Position numbers and translations under genes: made by a program. This document shows, piece by piece, positions 32,402 to 40,536 of a stretch of DNA of 40,734 bases. Position 1 is the first letter of the stretch. Each line of letters starts with the position of its first letter. This stretch comes from Mucilaginibacter_A sp050954865 (GTDB taxonomy: Bacteria; Bacteroidota; Bacteroidia; Sphingobacteriales; Sphingobacteriaceae), in assembly GCA_050954865.1 (NCBI GenBank), contig JBPBQN010000246.1, forward strand, positions 1 through 40,734, read 5' to 3'. A model generated the notes under the pieces. That model did no database searches. It saw nothing but the letters and a program-made list of their open reading frames with translations, and was not told where the DNA came from.

Positions 32402-35400
32402 ATGACAAAAATTTTTACCTGTCGTATTTTGTTGCTGTTTTTGCTGCTTGTTTTTGCTCGTCCGGTTTTTGCCCAAACCAACAAAGGCACCGAATTTTAT
32501 ACCGCTTACATGGCCAACATTCGTGGTGTAACCGGTAATAATACCTGCCAGATGAGTTTGTATTTAACTTCTGATGTGAGCACTTCCGGAACAATTACCG
32601 TTGCGGATGGCAGTTTTTCTACCAGTTTTAGCGTTACAGCAAACCAGGTTACCACCGTTACGATGCCACAAACTGCTTTTTTGGGGACAGAAGGCCAGTT
32701 TTTAAAAGGCATCCATATTATGGCAGCTGCACCGATAGTTGTTTTTGCACATATTTATGCTTCTGCGGTTTCCGGGGCAACAGTGCTTTTACCGGTTGCT
32801 ACGCTGGCGAAAGATTACTATTCTATTAATTATACGCAACGATCAAACGAACCCAACTGCTATTCGTCGTTTGCAGTAGTAGCCACAGAAGATACTACAA
32901 CCGTAGAAATTACGCCAACAGCAACTTTAAACAGCGGACATGCAGCCAACACGCCTTTTACCATCACCATGCAAAAAGGAGAGGTTTATCAAGGATTATC
33001 AGCCACGGATCTGACCGGAACACGCATTCGCTCAGTAAGTTCTGGTTTAAATATTTGTAAAAAGATTGCGGTTTTTAGCGGTAGTAGTAAAATCTATATT
33101 GGTAACGGGCCGAATATTTCTGCGGATAACCTATTTCAGCAAACCTATCCAACTGCTTCCTGGGGCAAAAACTATATAACGGCGCCTTTAAGCAACCGGC
33201 CCTACGATATTTACCGGATTGTGGTAAGCGACCCAACCACAAAGGTTACCATGAACGGTAGTTTGCTGAGTGCGGCCACTTTAATTAATAACTTTTATTA
33301 CGAATTTAATAGCACAGTGCCTAATGTAATCAGTGCGGATAAACCCATTCAGGTTGCACAATATGCCATTACGCAGCTTTCGCTTAATACAGGTACAAGT
33401 GGTGATTTGGGTGATCCGGAGATGATCTACCTCAATCCGATTGAACAGATTATTAATAACGTAACACTTTATTCACCAACAGCTTACAGAATTTTGCAGA
33501 GTTACATCAATGTAATTATTTCTGCTGCGGCTGCACCAAGTTTTACGATTGACGGATCAACTCCTGCAAGCGGTTTTAAATCTGTTCCGGGAAATACGGC
33601 TTATATGTACGGGCAATTTCCGGTTGCATCGGGTACGCACAACATTAAAGCTTCGGATGGTTTTAATGCCATTGCTTACGGTTTTGGCAATGCAGAATCT
33701 TATGGTTATTCGGCTGGAGCAAATTTGAAAAACCTGAATGAGTTTTTACAGGTTAGAAACACGGCCGGAGATTCTATCGCCAGTGCCTGCGTAGGCCAAA
33801 ATTTAAAATTACAGGTTACTATTCCGTATAAAACCACGCAAATTATTTGGAATCCATTAAATGGTGATTCTGTTTATACAGATAATAATCCAACTTTAAT
33901 CGGACAAACGGTAAAAGAAAACAAGCCTTTATATACTTATGCGTATCCCAAAAGTCTGGTTTACAAAGTCGCCGGCAATTATGATGCAAAAGTAAAAGTG
34001 TTTAATGCCATTGCAGATGCCTGCGGATCTTTTGAGGATTTGGATATTGCGTTTACAGTTTATGATAATCCGGTTGCTTCTTTTACTGCTAAAAATTCAT
34101 CCTGTCAATCGGATACCTTAAATTTTACCGATAAAAGCAGTGGGGCGAACATTAAAACCTGGGCCTGGAATTTTGGCGATGGCACAACTTCAACCGTGCA
34201 AAATCCAACGCATAGTTATAGCAAGGCAGGCGATTTTATTGCGACGCTTTTGGTTACCAATTCCAACGGGTGTTCATCGGTACTGGATTCGCAAAAAATT
34301 CATATTTATGCCAAGCCGATTTCCAAGTTTGTTGTTTCCGATCCAGATTGTGCTACAAAATCGGTTACAATTACAGATCAATCAACTTCTTCCGAAGGAA
34401 AAATTATTCAATGGAACTGGATTTTTGGTGATGGATCAACCCAAATTCTAACCAGTAACACACCGTTCCAGCACCTGTACAAATCAGCAGGAAGTTATAA
34501 TTTAAGGTTGATTACAACCACCGATTTAGGTTGCCATAGCGATACTTTAAATCTTCCGGTTGTAATTCATCCGCTGCCTGTACTCAGTTTTACGCTGCCA
34601 AAAGTTTGTATTTCTGATGCTTACGCAATTTTTACCGATAAAAGCAGTATCAGCGATCATACCGAATCCGGCTTTACTTATTCGTGGGATTTTGGTGATT
34701 CGGCTGCAAATGCCGCTAATCCGAATACATCCACACAAAAAAATCCGCAGCATAAATATACCATTGCAGCAAAGTACCAAGTAAAATTAACGGTTACTTC
34801 CGCAAATGGCTGTGTGGCAGATACAACCATGAGTTTTACCGTAAATGGTGCGGTACCAAAAGCTGATTTTACCGTTTTGAACCCAGATGATTTGTGCAGT
34901 AAACGGGCGGTAATGATCCGTAATACATCTACCTTAGATTTTGGAAACCTGACCAAATTGGAGTTATTTTATGATTATACCAATCATCCCGATCAATTTG
35001 AAACTGATGATAATCCAACACCTGATAAATTGTACAGCCATCAATATCCGGTTTTTCATACGCCGGCAACTGTTAACTATACGGTTTTAATGCGTACGTA
35101 TTCCGGTGGAACTTGCGTGGACGAAAAAATACAGGTTATCACTTTAAAAGCTGATCCGCAGGTAGTTGTTAATTTGCCGGCTCAAGTTTGTGCTGAAGTT
35201 TCGGCTTTTCAAATTCAGGCAACAGAAACTAATGGTTATGCAGGAACGGGCATTTTCTCCGGAAATGGAACAAATTCTTCTGGTTTGTTTAATTCGGCTT
35301 CGGCAGGAATCGGCACACAAACTATAACTTATATTTTTACGGCTCAAAATGGTTGTTCTGATACAGTTAGCAAGCAAATCACCGTTAACCCAACGCCAAA

Positions 35401-35893
35401 AGTTGCTGCCGGAAAAGATGTTTATTTACTGGATGGTGCAGGCGTAACGCTTAGTCCAACAGTTTCGGGCAAAGGTTTAACTTATAAATGGACACCATCA
35501 TTAGGTTTGAGTGCGGATAATATTTTAAATCCGATTGCCACACCACACACCAATACAACGTATAAGCTTACGGTAACATCTGCAGATAGCTGCAGCAATG
35601 CTGATGAAATTACGGTTACAGTTTTAAAAGCACCGGTTATCCCGAATACGTTCACCCCAAATAATGATGGTATTAACGATATTTGGAATATAAAGTATTT
35701 GGATAGTTATCCTAATGTAATAGTAGAAGTATTTAACCGTTATGGCGAAAGAGTTTACTATTCTGTAGGCTATAGTACGGCTTGGGATGGTAGATATAAA
35801 GGGGAAGAACTGCCCGTAGGTACTTATTATTACATTATTAGCCCGGGAAGCGGAAGAGATAAAATTGCAGGGCCAATCACCATTATCAGATAA
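32402..35893 (+). CDS. Large secreted PKD/gliding-motility C-terminal domain (CHU_C) protein
   Basis: 1163 residues. Signal peptide 1-25 (LLLFLLLVFARPVFAQ). Residues ~26-440 resemble the IgGFc-binding N-terminal domain (KGTEFYTAYM, VVFAHIYASAVSGATVLLPV). Three PKD domains follow at about 553-636, 637-722 and 723-815, each with the WxFGDG-type motif. The end (~1085-1163), IPNTFTPNNDGINDIWNI ... VFNRYGERVYYS ... AWDGRYKGEELPVGTYYYII, is the type B sorting domain (CHU_C), so export by T9SS and surface attachment are expected. The downstream PorP/SprF gene, 3 bases away, is its likely partner. Role in adhesion is inferred. A motif core is in TDKSSIS (34639-34650). Confidence 0.92.
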   Translation: MTKIFTCRILLLFLLLVFARPVFAQTNKGTEFYTAYMANIRGVTGNNTCQMSLYLTSDVSTSGTITVADGSFSTSFSVTANQVTTVTMPQTAFLGTEGQFLKGIHIMAAAPIVVFAHIYASAVSGATVLLPVATLAKDYYSINYTQRSNEPNCYSSFAVVATEDTTTVEITPTATLNSGHAANTPFTITMQKGEVYQGLSATDLTGTRIRSVSSGLNICKKIAVFSGSSKIYIGNGPNISADNLFQQTYPTASWGKNYITAPLSNRPYDIYRIVVSDPTTKVTMNGSLLSAATLINNFYYEFNSTVPNVISADKPIQVAQYAITQLSLNTGTSGDLGDPEMIYLNPIEQIINNVTLYSPTAYRILQSYINVIISAAAAPSFTIDGSTPASGFKSVPGNTAYMYGQFPVASGTHNIKASDGFNAIAYGFGNAESYGYSAGANLKNLNEFLQVRNTAGDSIASACVGQNLKLQVTIPYKTTQIIWNPLNGDSVYTDNNPTLIGQTVKENKPLYTYAYPKSLVYKVAGNYDAKVKVFNAIADACGSFEDLDIAFTVYDNPVASFTAKNSSCQSDTLNFTDKSSGANIKTWAWNFGDGTTSTVQNPTHSYSKAGDFIATLLVTNSNGCSSVLDSQKIHIYAKPISKFVVSDPDCATKSVTITDQSTSSEGKIIQWNWIFGDGSTQILTSNTPFQHLYKSAGSYNLRLITTTDLGCHSDTLNLPVVIHPLPVLSFTLPKVCISDAYAIFTDKSSISDHTESGFTYSWDFGDSAANAANPNTSTQKNPQHKYTIAAKYQVKLTVTSANGCVADTTMSFTVNGAVPKADFTVLNPDDLCSKRAVMIRNTSTLDFGNLTKLELFYDYTNHPDQFETDDNPTPDKLYSHQYPVFHTPATVNYTVLMRTYSGGTCVDEKIQVITLKADPQVVVNLPAQVCAEVSAFQIQATETNGYAGTGIFSGNGTNSSGLFNSASAGIGTQTITYIFTAQNGCSDTVSKQITVNPTPKVAAGKDVYLLDGAGVTLSPTVSGKGLTYKWTPSLGLSADNILNPIATPHTNTTYKLTVTSADSCSNADEITVTVLKAPVIPNTFTPNNDGINDIWNIKYLDSYPNVIVEVFNRYGERVYYSVGYSTAWDGRYKGEELPVGTYYYIISPGSGRDKIAGPITIIR

Positions 35894-35896
35894 AAA

Positions 35897-36907
35897 ATGA
35901 AGACACTTTACTTTACTATTTTACTTTTACTGACTACAATTATTGGTTGGGCGCAGCAAAAACCGCAGTACACGCAGTATATTTTTAACAATTATCTAAT
36001 CAACCCTGCCATTACCGGAATCGAAAATTATACTGACATTAAAGCTGGTTACCGCAACCAGTGGACCGGTTTAGAAGGTGCGCCGGTAACCATGTATTTT
36101 ACGGCGCATACACCAATCGGCAATAAATTTATTCAGGGTGATCCAATGAGTCAGCCAGCAAATGGTGAAGATCCGATGAGCCGTTCTTACGTGCAGGATT
36201 ATCAGGCGGCACCGGCTCATCATGGTATTGGTTTTACGGTGGTTTCGGATAAAGCCGGGCCAATTACACAAAGTAATTATGATATTACTTATGCTTATCA
36301 TTTAGGTATTACCAATAATTTAAATCTTTCGGTTGGCGTAGCGGCTGGCTTGGCCAATATCAACTTAAATACCAGTCAGATTACGTTAGAAAATGCACTT
36401 GATCCAGCCATTGCCAATGGTAATACCAACCAGTTTAAACCAGATTTAGGCTTGGGCGTTTGGGCATATTCTGCTACGTATTTTGTGGGTATTTCTGCGC
36501 AGCAGGTTTTGCCGCAAACGCTGTATTTTTCGTCTAATTCTACTTACAATCAAAGTAAAACTGTTCCGCATTATTTTATTACAGGAGGCGTAAAGCTGTT
36601 TTTAGCCGAAGATATTACTTTGCTGCCTTCGGTGATGTTTAAATATGTAAATCCGGTTCCATCAACCTTCGATTTAAATTTAAAAATGGCTTTTAAGGAT
36701 AAGTTTTGGATTGGTGGTTCTTATCGTCGAAACGACGCTATTGCAGCCATGGCCGGTATCAATGTGGGCAGTTTCCTGAATTTTGGTTACGCCTATGATT
36801 TCACCACATCAAACCTCAATACCGTAAGCAATGGTACGCACGAAATCATCTTAGGAATTATGCTGAATAACGCTTACAAAGTGATTTGCCCGCGGAGGTT
36901 CTGGTAA
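35897..36907 (+). CDS. PorP/SprF family type IX secretion-associated outer-membrane protein
   Basis: 336 residues, signal peptide about 1-19 (FTILLLLTTIIGWAQQ). QYTQYIFNNYLINPAITGIENYTDIKAGYRNQWTGLEGAPVT matches the family start; beta-strands follow to the C-terminus, with one residue of Trp ending the chain (CPRRFW) in place of the usual aromatic-rich strand. Such proteins sit in the outer membrane and hold or display the T9SS type B substrate encoded immediately upstream; the two genes are clearly co-transcribed. Confidence 0.93.
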   Translation: MKTLYFTILLLLTTIIGWAQQKPQYTQYIFNNYLINPAITGIENYTDIKAGYRNQWTGLEGAPVTMYFTAHTPIGNKFIQGDPMSQPANGEDPMSRSYVQDYQAAPAHHGIGFTVVSDKAGPITQSNYDITYAYHLGITNNLNLSVGVAAGLANINLNTSQITLENALDPAIANGNTNQFKPDLGLGVWAYSATYFVGISAQQVLPQTLYFSSNSTYNQSKTVPHYFITGGVKLFLAEDITLLPSVMFKYVNPVPSTFDLNLKMAFKDKFWIGGSYRRNDAIAAMAGINVGSFLNFGYAYDFTTSNLNTVSNGTHEIILGIMLNNAYKVICPRRFW

Positions 36908-36986
36908 GAACATCAGCGCTTAACATTCTATCTATGTTTATTTAGCTGCTTCAATCAACTGCAAGAGCCGCTTGCAAGATATGCGT

Positions 36987-37234
36987 CCAGGAGCGGTGGG
37001 CCGAACAAACGCCCGGAGGCGATCCATTTGTTCTTGATTTTTTGGTTCTTTTTGATCAAGCAAAGAGAACGAAAAGAGGGTTGAAAACCCGGTTAAAAAT
37101 GTGTGCTAAAAGAAGTATGAGTGTTAAGCAAACCTGCGTTTACTGAAATTACGTTCTTTTGTCTTGAAACAAAAGAACCAAAAATTCAAGCATTTCGGAT
37201 TGCCTCCGGGCGAAATGTAGCCCAACGTGCCTGG
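36987..37234. repeat. Inverted pair of ~85-bp extragenic palindromic repeats
   Basis: The left arm 36987-37071 and right arm 37152-37234 are inverted copies of one sequence with shared CCAGG..GTGGG, GCCCGGAGGCxATCC and TTTTTGGTTCTTTT blocks. Each contains a short palindrome (37044-37071, 37152-37178) of the family seen at 25567-25592. The 80-base spacer holds a dispersed-motif copy. No transposase is present; the element is REP/BIME-like in form. The rest of 36908-37393 has no gene. Confidence 0.8.
37105..37119 (+). repeat. Dispersed motif copy between palindromic repeats
   Basis: Perfect core 37107-37118 (GAAG type), in the spacer of the inverted repeat. Its preceding bases GTGTGC are the same as those before the coding copy at 1589-1600. 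Confidence 0.85.
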
Positions 37235-37303
37235 ATGGCTACCTTTTTTATCGTAATCTGTATAACTATTATTCTGCGTTAAATAATCTTTACGAGAATA
37301 CAA

Positions 37304-37347
37304 ATGCTTCTTTTATCAACCCAAATTTACCCTGATAAAAGAAGCAT
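37304..37347. terminator. Hairpin made of two inverted motif copies
   Basis: A perfect 15-bp inverted repeat with a 14-base loop, each arm being a complete dispersed motif: 37303-37317 (minus) and 37334-37348 (plus, exact 15-mer). It lies 46 bases beyond the rpoN stop and could act as its terminator, since the motif ends in T-rich sequence on either strand. Confidence 0.8.
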
Positions 37348-37393
37348 CGGATAATTCAAAAACTGAGACTCGCAACTCAAAACCGGCAACCTA

Positions 37394-38872
37394 TTACAAT
37401 TCCTTCCGCAACCTCGCCACCGGAATATTCAATTGTTCGCGGTATTTGGCAACCGTTCTGCGGGCAATATTGTAACCGGCATCTTTTAAAATTTCGGTTA
37501 ATTTTTCATCGGCTAAAGGATGCAGTTTATCTTCGTCGGCAATGTTTTCTTCCAGAATCTTTTTTACTTCTTTATTGGAAACTTCTTCGCCGCTTTCAGT
37601 CTGAATAGCTTCGGAAAAAAAAGATTTTAGCAGAAACGTGCCATGTTCTGTTTGCACATATTTGGAGTTGGCCACACGCGAAACCGTAGAAATATCCATC
37701 CCGATTTTATCTGCAATATCTTTCAAAATCATCGGACGAAGGTTTTTTTCGTTCCCCGTCAAAAAGAAATCATACTGATAATGCATAATCGAATTCATCG
37801 TTTTTAGCAGCGTTTGCTGGCGTTGTTTGATGGCATCGATAAACCATTTGGCCGAATCCAGTTTTTGTTTTACAAACTGCACCGCTTCCTTCATTTTTTT
37901 ATCACGCTGAGAAGCTTTGTCGTAATGCTGAAACATATCCTGATAAGAGCGACTTACTCTTAATTCCGGCGCATTTTTAGAGTTCAACGTTAAAATCAGC
38001 ACACCATCATTATTACGAATATGAAAATCAGGAATAACTTGCATCTGCTTGGTGTTCACTTCGTTAGAATCACCAGGTTTTGGGTTGAGTTTCAGAATTT
38101 CGGCCACAATTTCCTTCAACTCATCATCATGCAGATTCAGGGATTTTTCAAGCTTATCGTAATGTTTCCGGGTAAATTCATCCAGATAATGTTCCACCAC
38201 CTGAATTGCTTTTTTGATCACCAGAATTTGTGTATCTTTTCTTTTAAGCTGAATCAGCAAACATTCCTGCAAATCACGTGCGCCAACACCGGCCGGATCA
38301 AAATGCTGGATCACTTTCAGCATTTCTTCCACTTCTTCATCTTCCGCCATGACGTTTTGAGAGAATGCTAAATCATCTGTAATCGACATAATCGGACGGC
38401 GCAGATACCCGTCATCATCTAAACTGCCTATAATCTGCTGGCAAATCCTGAAATCTTTATCGGACAAAGGAAGCAAATCCAGTTGATTTTGCAGGTTTTC
38501 GAAAAACGAACTCTGGATGGCAATTGGCATTTCTTTGCGTTCTTCCTCGTCATCACCGTTTTGGTCGTAACGACTGCCGTAGTCATTTATATTGTCGTCT
38601 TGTAGGTATTCATCAATGTTAAACTCATCAGATTCCTCGCTGCCGGTTTCTTCTTTGTTAAAATTATCATCATCCGGATCGCGGTCAGGATATTCTTCCA
38701 CCGGATCAGTCATATTCGTTAAACTCAAATCCTCCAAAGCCGGGTTTTCCTCCAGTTCTTCCTTAATGCGGGCATCAAGCGAAACCGTAGGCACCTGCAG
38801 CAATTTTATAAACTGAATTTGCTGCGGTGATAGCTTTTGAAGTAGTTTTTGTTGTAAATTCTGTCTTAACAT
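37394..38872 (-). CDS. rpoN: RNA polymerase sigma-54 factor
   Basis: 492 residues from the ATG (MLRQNLQQKLLQKLSPQQ); an upstream ATG would add 10 residues over the promoter. Region I Gln/Leu-rich (1-50), an acidic region II (about 55-115), core-binding domain (about 120-330), and the DNA-binding end with the helix-turn-helix DISTVSRVANSKYVQTEHG and the RpoN box ARRTVAKYRE near 470-480. Sigma-54 directs transcription at -24/-12 promoters activated by AAA+ proteins. Start preferred because a TATTTTTG -7 element precedes it. Confidence 0.96.
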   Translation of the reverse strand: MLRQNLQQKLLQKLSPQQIQFIKLLQVPTVSLDARIKEELEENPALEDLSLTNMTDPVEEYPDRDPDDDNFNKEETGSEESDEFNIDEYLQDDNINDYGSRYDQNGDDEEERKEMPIAIQSSFFENLQNQLDLLPLSDKDFRICQQIIGSLDDDGYLRRPIMSITDDLAFSQNVMAEDEEVEEMLKVIQHFDPAGVGARDLQECLLIQLKRKDTQILVIKKAIQVVEHYLDEFTRKHYDKLEKSLNLHDDELKEIVAEILKLNPKPGDSNEVNTKQMQVIPDFHIRNNDGVLILTLNSKNAPELRVSRSYQDMFQHYDKASQRDKKMKEAVQFVKQKLDSAKWFIDAIKQRQQTLLKTMNSIMHYQYDFFLTGNEKNLRPMILKDIADKIGMDISTVSRVANSKYVQTEHGTFLLKSFFSEAIQTESGEEVSNKEVKKILEENIADEDKLHPLADEKLTEILKDAGYNIARRTVAKYREQLNIPVARLRKEL

Positions 38873-38881
38873 ATAGCGGCC

Positions 38882-38889
38882 CAAAAATA
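38882..38889 (-). promoter_or_regulatory. -7 promoter element of rpoN
   Basis: Minus-strand TATTTTTG is a perfect TAnnTTTG match 10 bases before the rpoN ATG. Confidence 0.5.
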
Positions 38890-38992
38890 CATTAAAATAC
38901 AAGATCGCTCAATCAGGTTTGCATATTTACAATCCGAAAAGCAGATTTTTATACGCAGATTTTATTTATCTGATTGAAATATTATCTTTATC

Positions 38993-39000
38993 AAAACTTA
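38993..39000 (+). promoter_or_regulatory. Possible -7 element of mscL
   Basis: TATCTTTA, one base off the consensus, 11 bases before the ATG, as at rnr. Confidence 0.35.
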
Positions 39001-39011
39001 AACTAAAAACT

Positions 39012-39413
39012 ATGGGATTTGTAAGCGAATTTAAAGATTTTGCTTTAAAAGGCAATGTTATCGATCTGGCCGTCGGTGTTGTAATTGGCGCAGCATTTGG
39101 TAAAATTGTTAGTTCTTTGGTTGAAGATATTATTACGCCGGCACTTTTATCGCCCATTTTAAATGCGGCACATTTAAAAGATCTGAGCCAATTGGTTGTG
39201 CCCGGCACAGCTATTAAATATGGTAATTTTCTCTCCCAGGTAATTGGTTTTATATTGATTGCATTAGTATTGTTTACTGTGATCCAAGCCATCAACAAAA
39301 TGAAAAGGAAAGAACCGGTTATTGCCGCTGCGCCGGTTGTGGTTGTAGCATCTAAAGAAGAAGTTTTGTTAGGTGAAATCCGTGATTTACTGGCACAAAA
39401 AAATAGCTTGTAA
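39012..39413 (+). CDS. mscL: Large-conductance mechanosensitive channel MscL
   Basis: 133 residues from ATG. MGFVSEFKDFALKGNVIDLAVGVVIGAAFGKIVSSLVEDIITP is the diagnostic amphipathic helix and pore-lining helix 1; helix 2 is at about 73-97 (FLSQVIGFILIALVLFTVIQ); a C-terminal cytoplasmic helix EEVLLGEIRDLLAQK closes the channel bundle. The channel releases solutes under hypo-osmotic shock. Upstream in-frame codons are unlikely because a -7-like element lies there. The TAA stop begins a dispersed-motif copy. Confidence 0.97.
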   Translation: MGFVSEFKDFALKGNVIDLAVGVVIGAAFGKIVSSLVEDIITPALLSPILNAAHLKDLSQLVVPGTAIKYGNFLSQVIGFILIALVLFTVIQAINKMKRKEPVIAAAPVVVVASKEEVLLGEIRDLLAQKNSL

Positions 39414-39423
39414 AAACAGTATT
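39409..39423 (+). repeat. Dispersed motif copy containing the mscL stop
   Basis: Perfect core 39411-39422 (ACAG type); its first three bases TAA are the mscL stop codon. Confidence 0.88.
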
Positions 39424-39457
39424 ACTTATTTTGAAGCTGTTATATAAGTTTAAACAG

Positions 39458-39490
39458 AGGCTCAGATCGAAATAATTTGAGCCTATTTTT
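39458..39490 (+). terminator. Intrinsic terminator after mscL
   Basis: AGGCTCAGAT pairs with ATTTGAGCCT (10 bp, one G-U pair), 7-base loop, then ATTTTT. Confidence 0.85.
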
Positions 39491-39522
39491 GGTGATTTAC
39501 GGTTGGTGTTATAAAATAGATC

Positions 39523-39537
39523 GATAAAAACAGCATC
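39523..39537 (+). repeat. Dispersed motif copy, exact 15-mer, at the ChaN-like stop
   Basis: Exact ACAG-type copy sharing two bases with the TGA stop (39536-39538) of the ChaN-like gene, the same geometry as at 1913-1927. Confidence 0.9.
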
Positions 39538-40426
39538 ATTCTTTTTTTGAAACATCAACACTCGTTACCACTACAAAATCAGCCAGTTTACTCAACTTGT
39601 CCCAATCCGGATTAGCAAAATCCTCAGCAGCAAAAGCAGCAATATTTTTTACAATTGCTTTAGGCTGATATTTTTGAAATTGTGCTACGGCTCCCAATTT
39701 TTCCTCACTGTGAAAACCGCCGTTTACCTGAAAAATCATAAAACCAGGATGTGTTTTTAAAAATAAAGCGATCGACCAGCCCATCGTTGCGTCCCATAAA
39801 TTTTGTGCCTGATAAATTTGCATGCCGCCCATGGCACTGTGACCGCCCATAATATCCTCAAACTTTTTTAAATAGGCACCAGTTGCGGTATCAATGGGCA
39901 ATGGCGGCAGGTAAGATTTTCCGGTTTTATCCAACTGATTTAAAGCAGTTAAACCACCGCGGCTAACCATATTGGTATACCTGCCCGGCGCATTTGCAGC
40001 AATAACCGGCAGATGGTTGCTTTTTGCAAATTCGATCATTGGGCGGTAATCGCTGTAATTTGGCCAGCAGCGAGCATCGGTGACAAAGTTTTTTTCGCGG
40101 ATCAAGCCGGTTAAATATTCGTTTAAAACCTGCTGACAATCCGTTTCAAACATTTCCATAGATAAAGCAATTTTCTGCGGATGTTTTTCGTCAAGTTTTT
40201 GCAGGATCGTGGCTTCCAGTAAATGTCCGATGGAATCATTGTGTTCCTCGCCATAAAAAACAACGTCGGTTTTATCCAGCAACTTTACCAGATCATCCAC
40301 AGAAATTATTTTTTGGGTTGATGAATTATAAATTTTGTAGGATTTTACGTTTTGTGCAAATCCAAAGGAAACAAGCAGCAGCAGGAGTAAAGTGTAAATG
40401 CTTCTTTTATAAGGCAAAATTTTCAT
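39536..40426 (-). CDS. ChaN-like (Tiki superfamily) envelope protein
   Basis: 296 residues from ATG 40426; the longer frame to 40636 overlaps rpmH antisense and is rejected. Signal peptide about 1-23 (YTLLLLLLVSFGFAQ). VVFYGEEHNDSIGH (about 45-58), LSMEMFETDCQQVL, and FQVNGGFHSEEKLG near the C-terminus are family landmarks with the conserved Glu and His residues. ChaN of Campylobacter binds haem and contributes to iron acquisition; other members are thought to be metalloproteases. Function here unassigned beyond the family. Codons for YKRSIYT in the signal peptide hold a dispersed-motif core (40398-40409). Confidence 0.88.
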   Translation of the reverse strand: MKILPYKRSIYTLLLLLLVSFGFAQNVKSYKIYNSSTQKIISVDDLVKLLDKTDVVFYGEEHNDSIGHLLEATILQKLDEKHPQKIALSMEMFETDCQQVLNEYLTGLIREKNFVTDARCWPNYSDYRPMIEFAKSNHLPVIAANAPGRYTNMVSRGGLTALNQLDKTGKSYLPPLPIDTATGAYLKKFEDIMGGHSAMGGMQIYQAQNLWDATMGWSIALFLKTHPGFMIFQVNGGFHSEEKLGAVAQFQKYQPKAIVKNIAAFAAEDFANPDWDKLSKLADFVVVTSVDVSKKE

Positions 40427-40491
40427 GAAGTATGGGCGATTTCTATTCAGAATAAAACCAAAATAACGTTGTATTTTTGAAAAAACAACTC

Positions 40492-40499
40492 TATATTTG
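40492..40499 (+). promoter_or_regulatory. -7 promoter element of rpmH
   Basis: TATATTTG is a perfect TAnnTTTG match, 37 bases before the rpmH ATG; the same element serves rplU. Confidence 0.65.
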
Positions 40500-40536
40500 C
40501 GCTCTTGTTTTAAAAAGCGTACAATACCAATAAGAT

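Noticed and set aside
36908..37393. Insertion sequence at the inverted ~85-bp repeats
   Set aside because: The spacer is only 80 bases and encodes nothing; the form fits a REP-like pair rather than a transposon.
360..40409. Dispersed motif as a CRISPR or insertion-sequence remnant
   Set aside because: Copies are single, irregularly spaced, in both orientations, partly inside genes, and no cas or transposase gene is present.
360..40409. Dispersed motif as the standard Bacteroidota promoter
   Set aside because: It does not contain TAnnTTTG, often lies behind genes or within them, and occurs in both orientations relative to the gene it adjoins.
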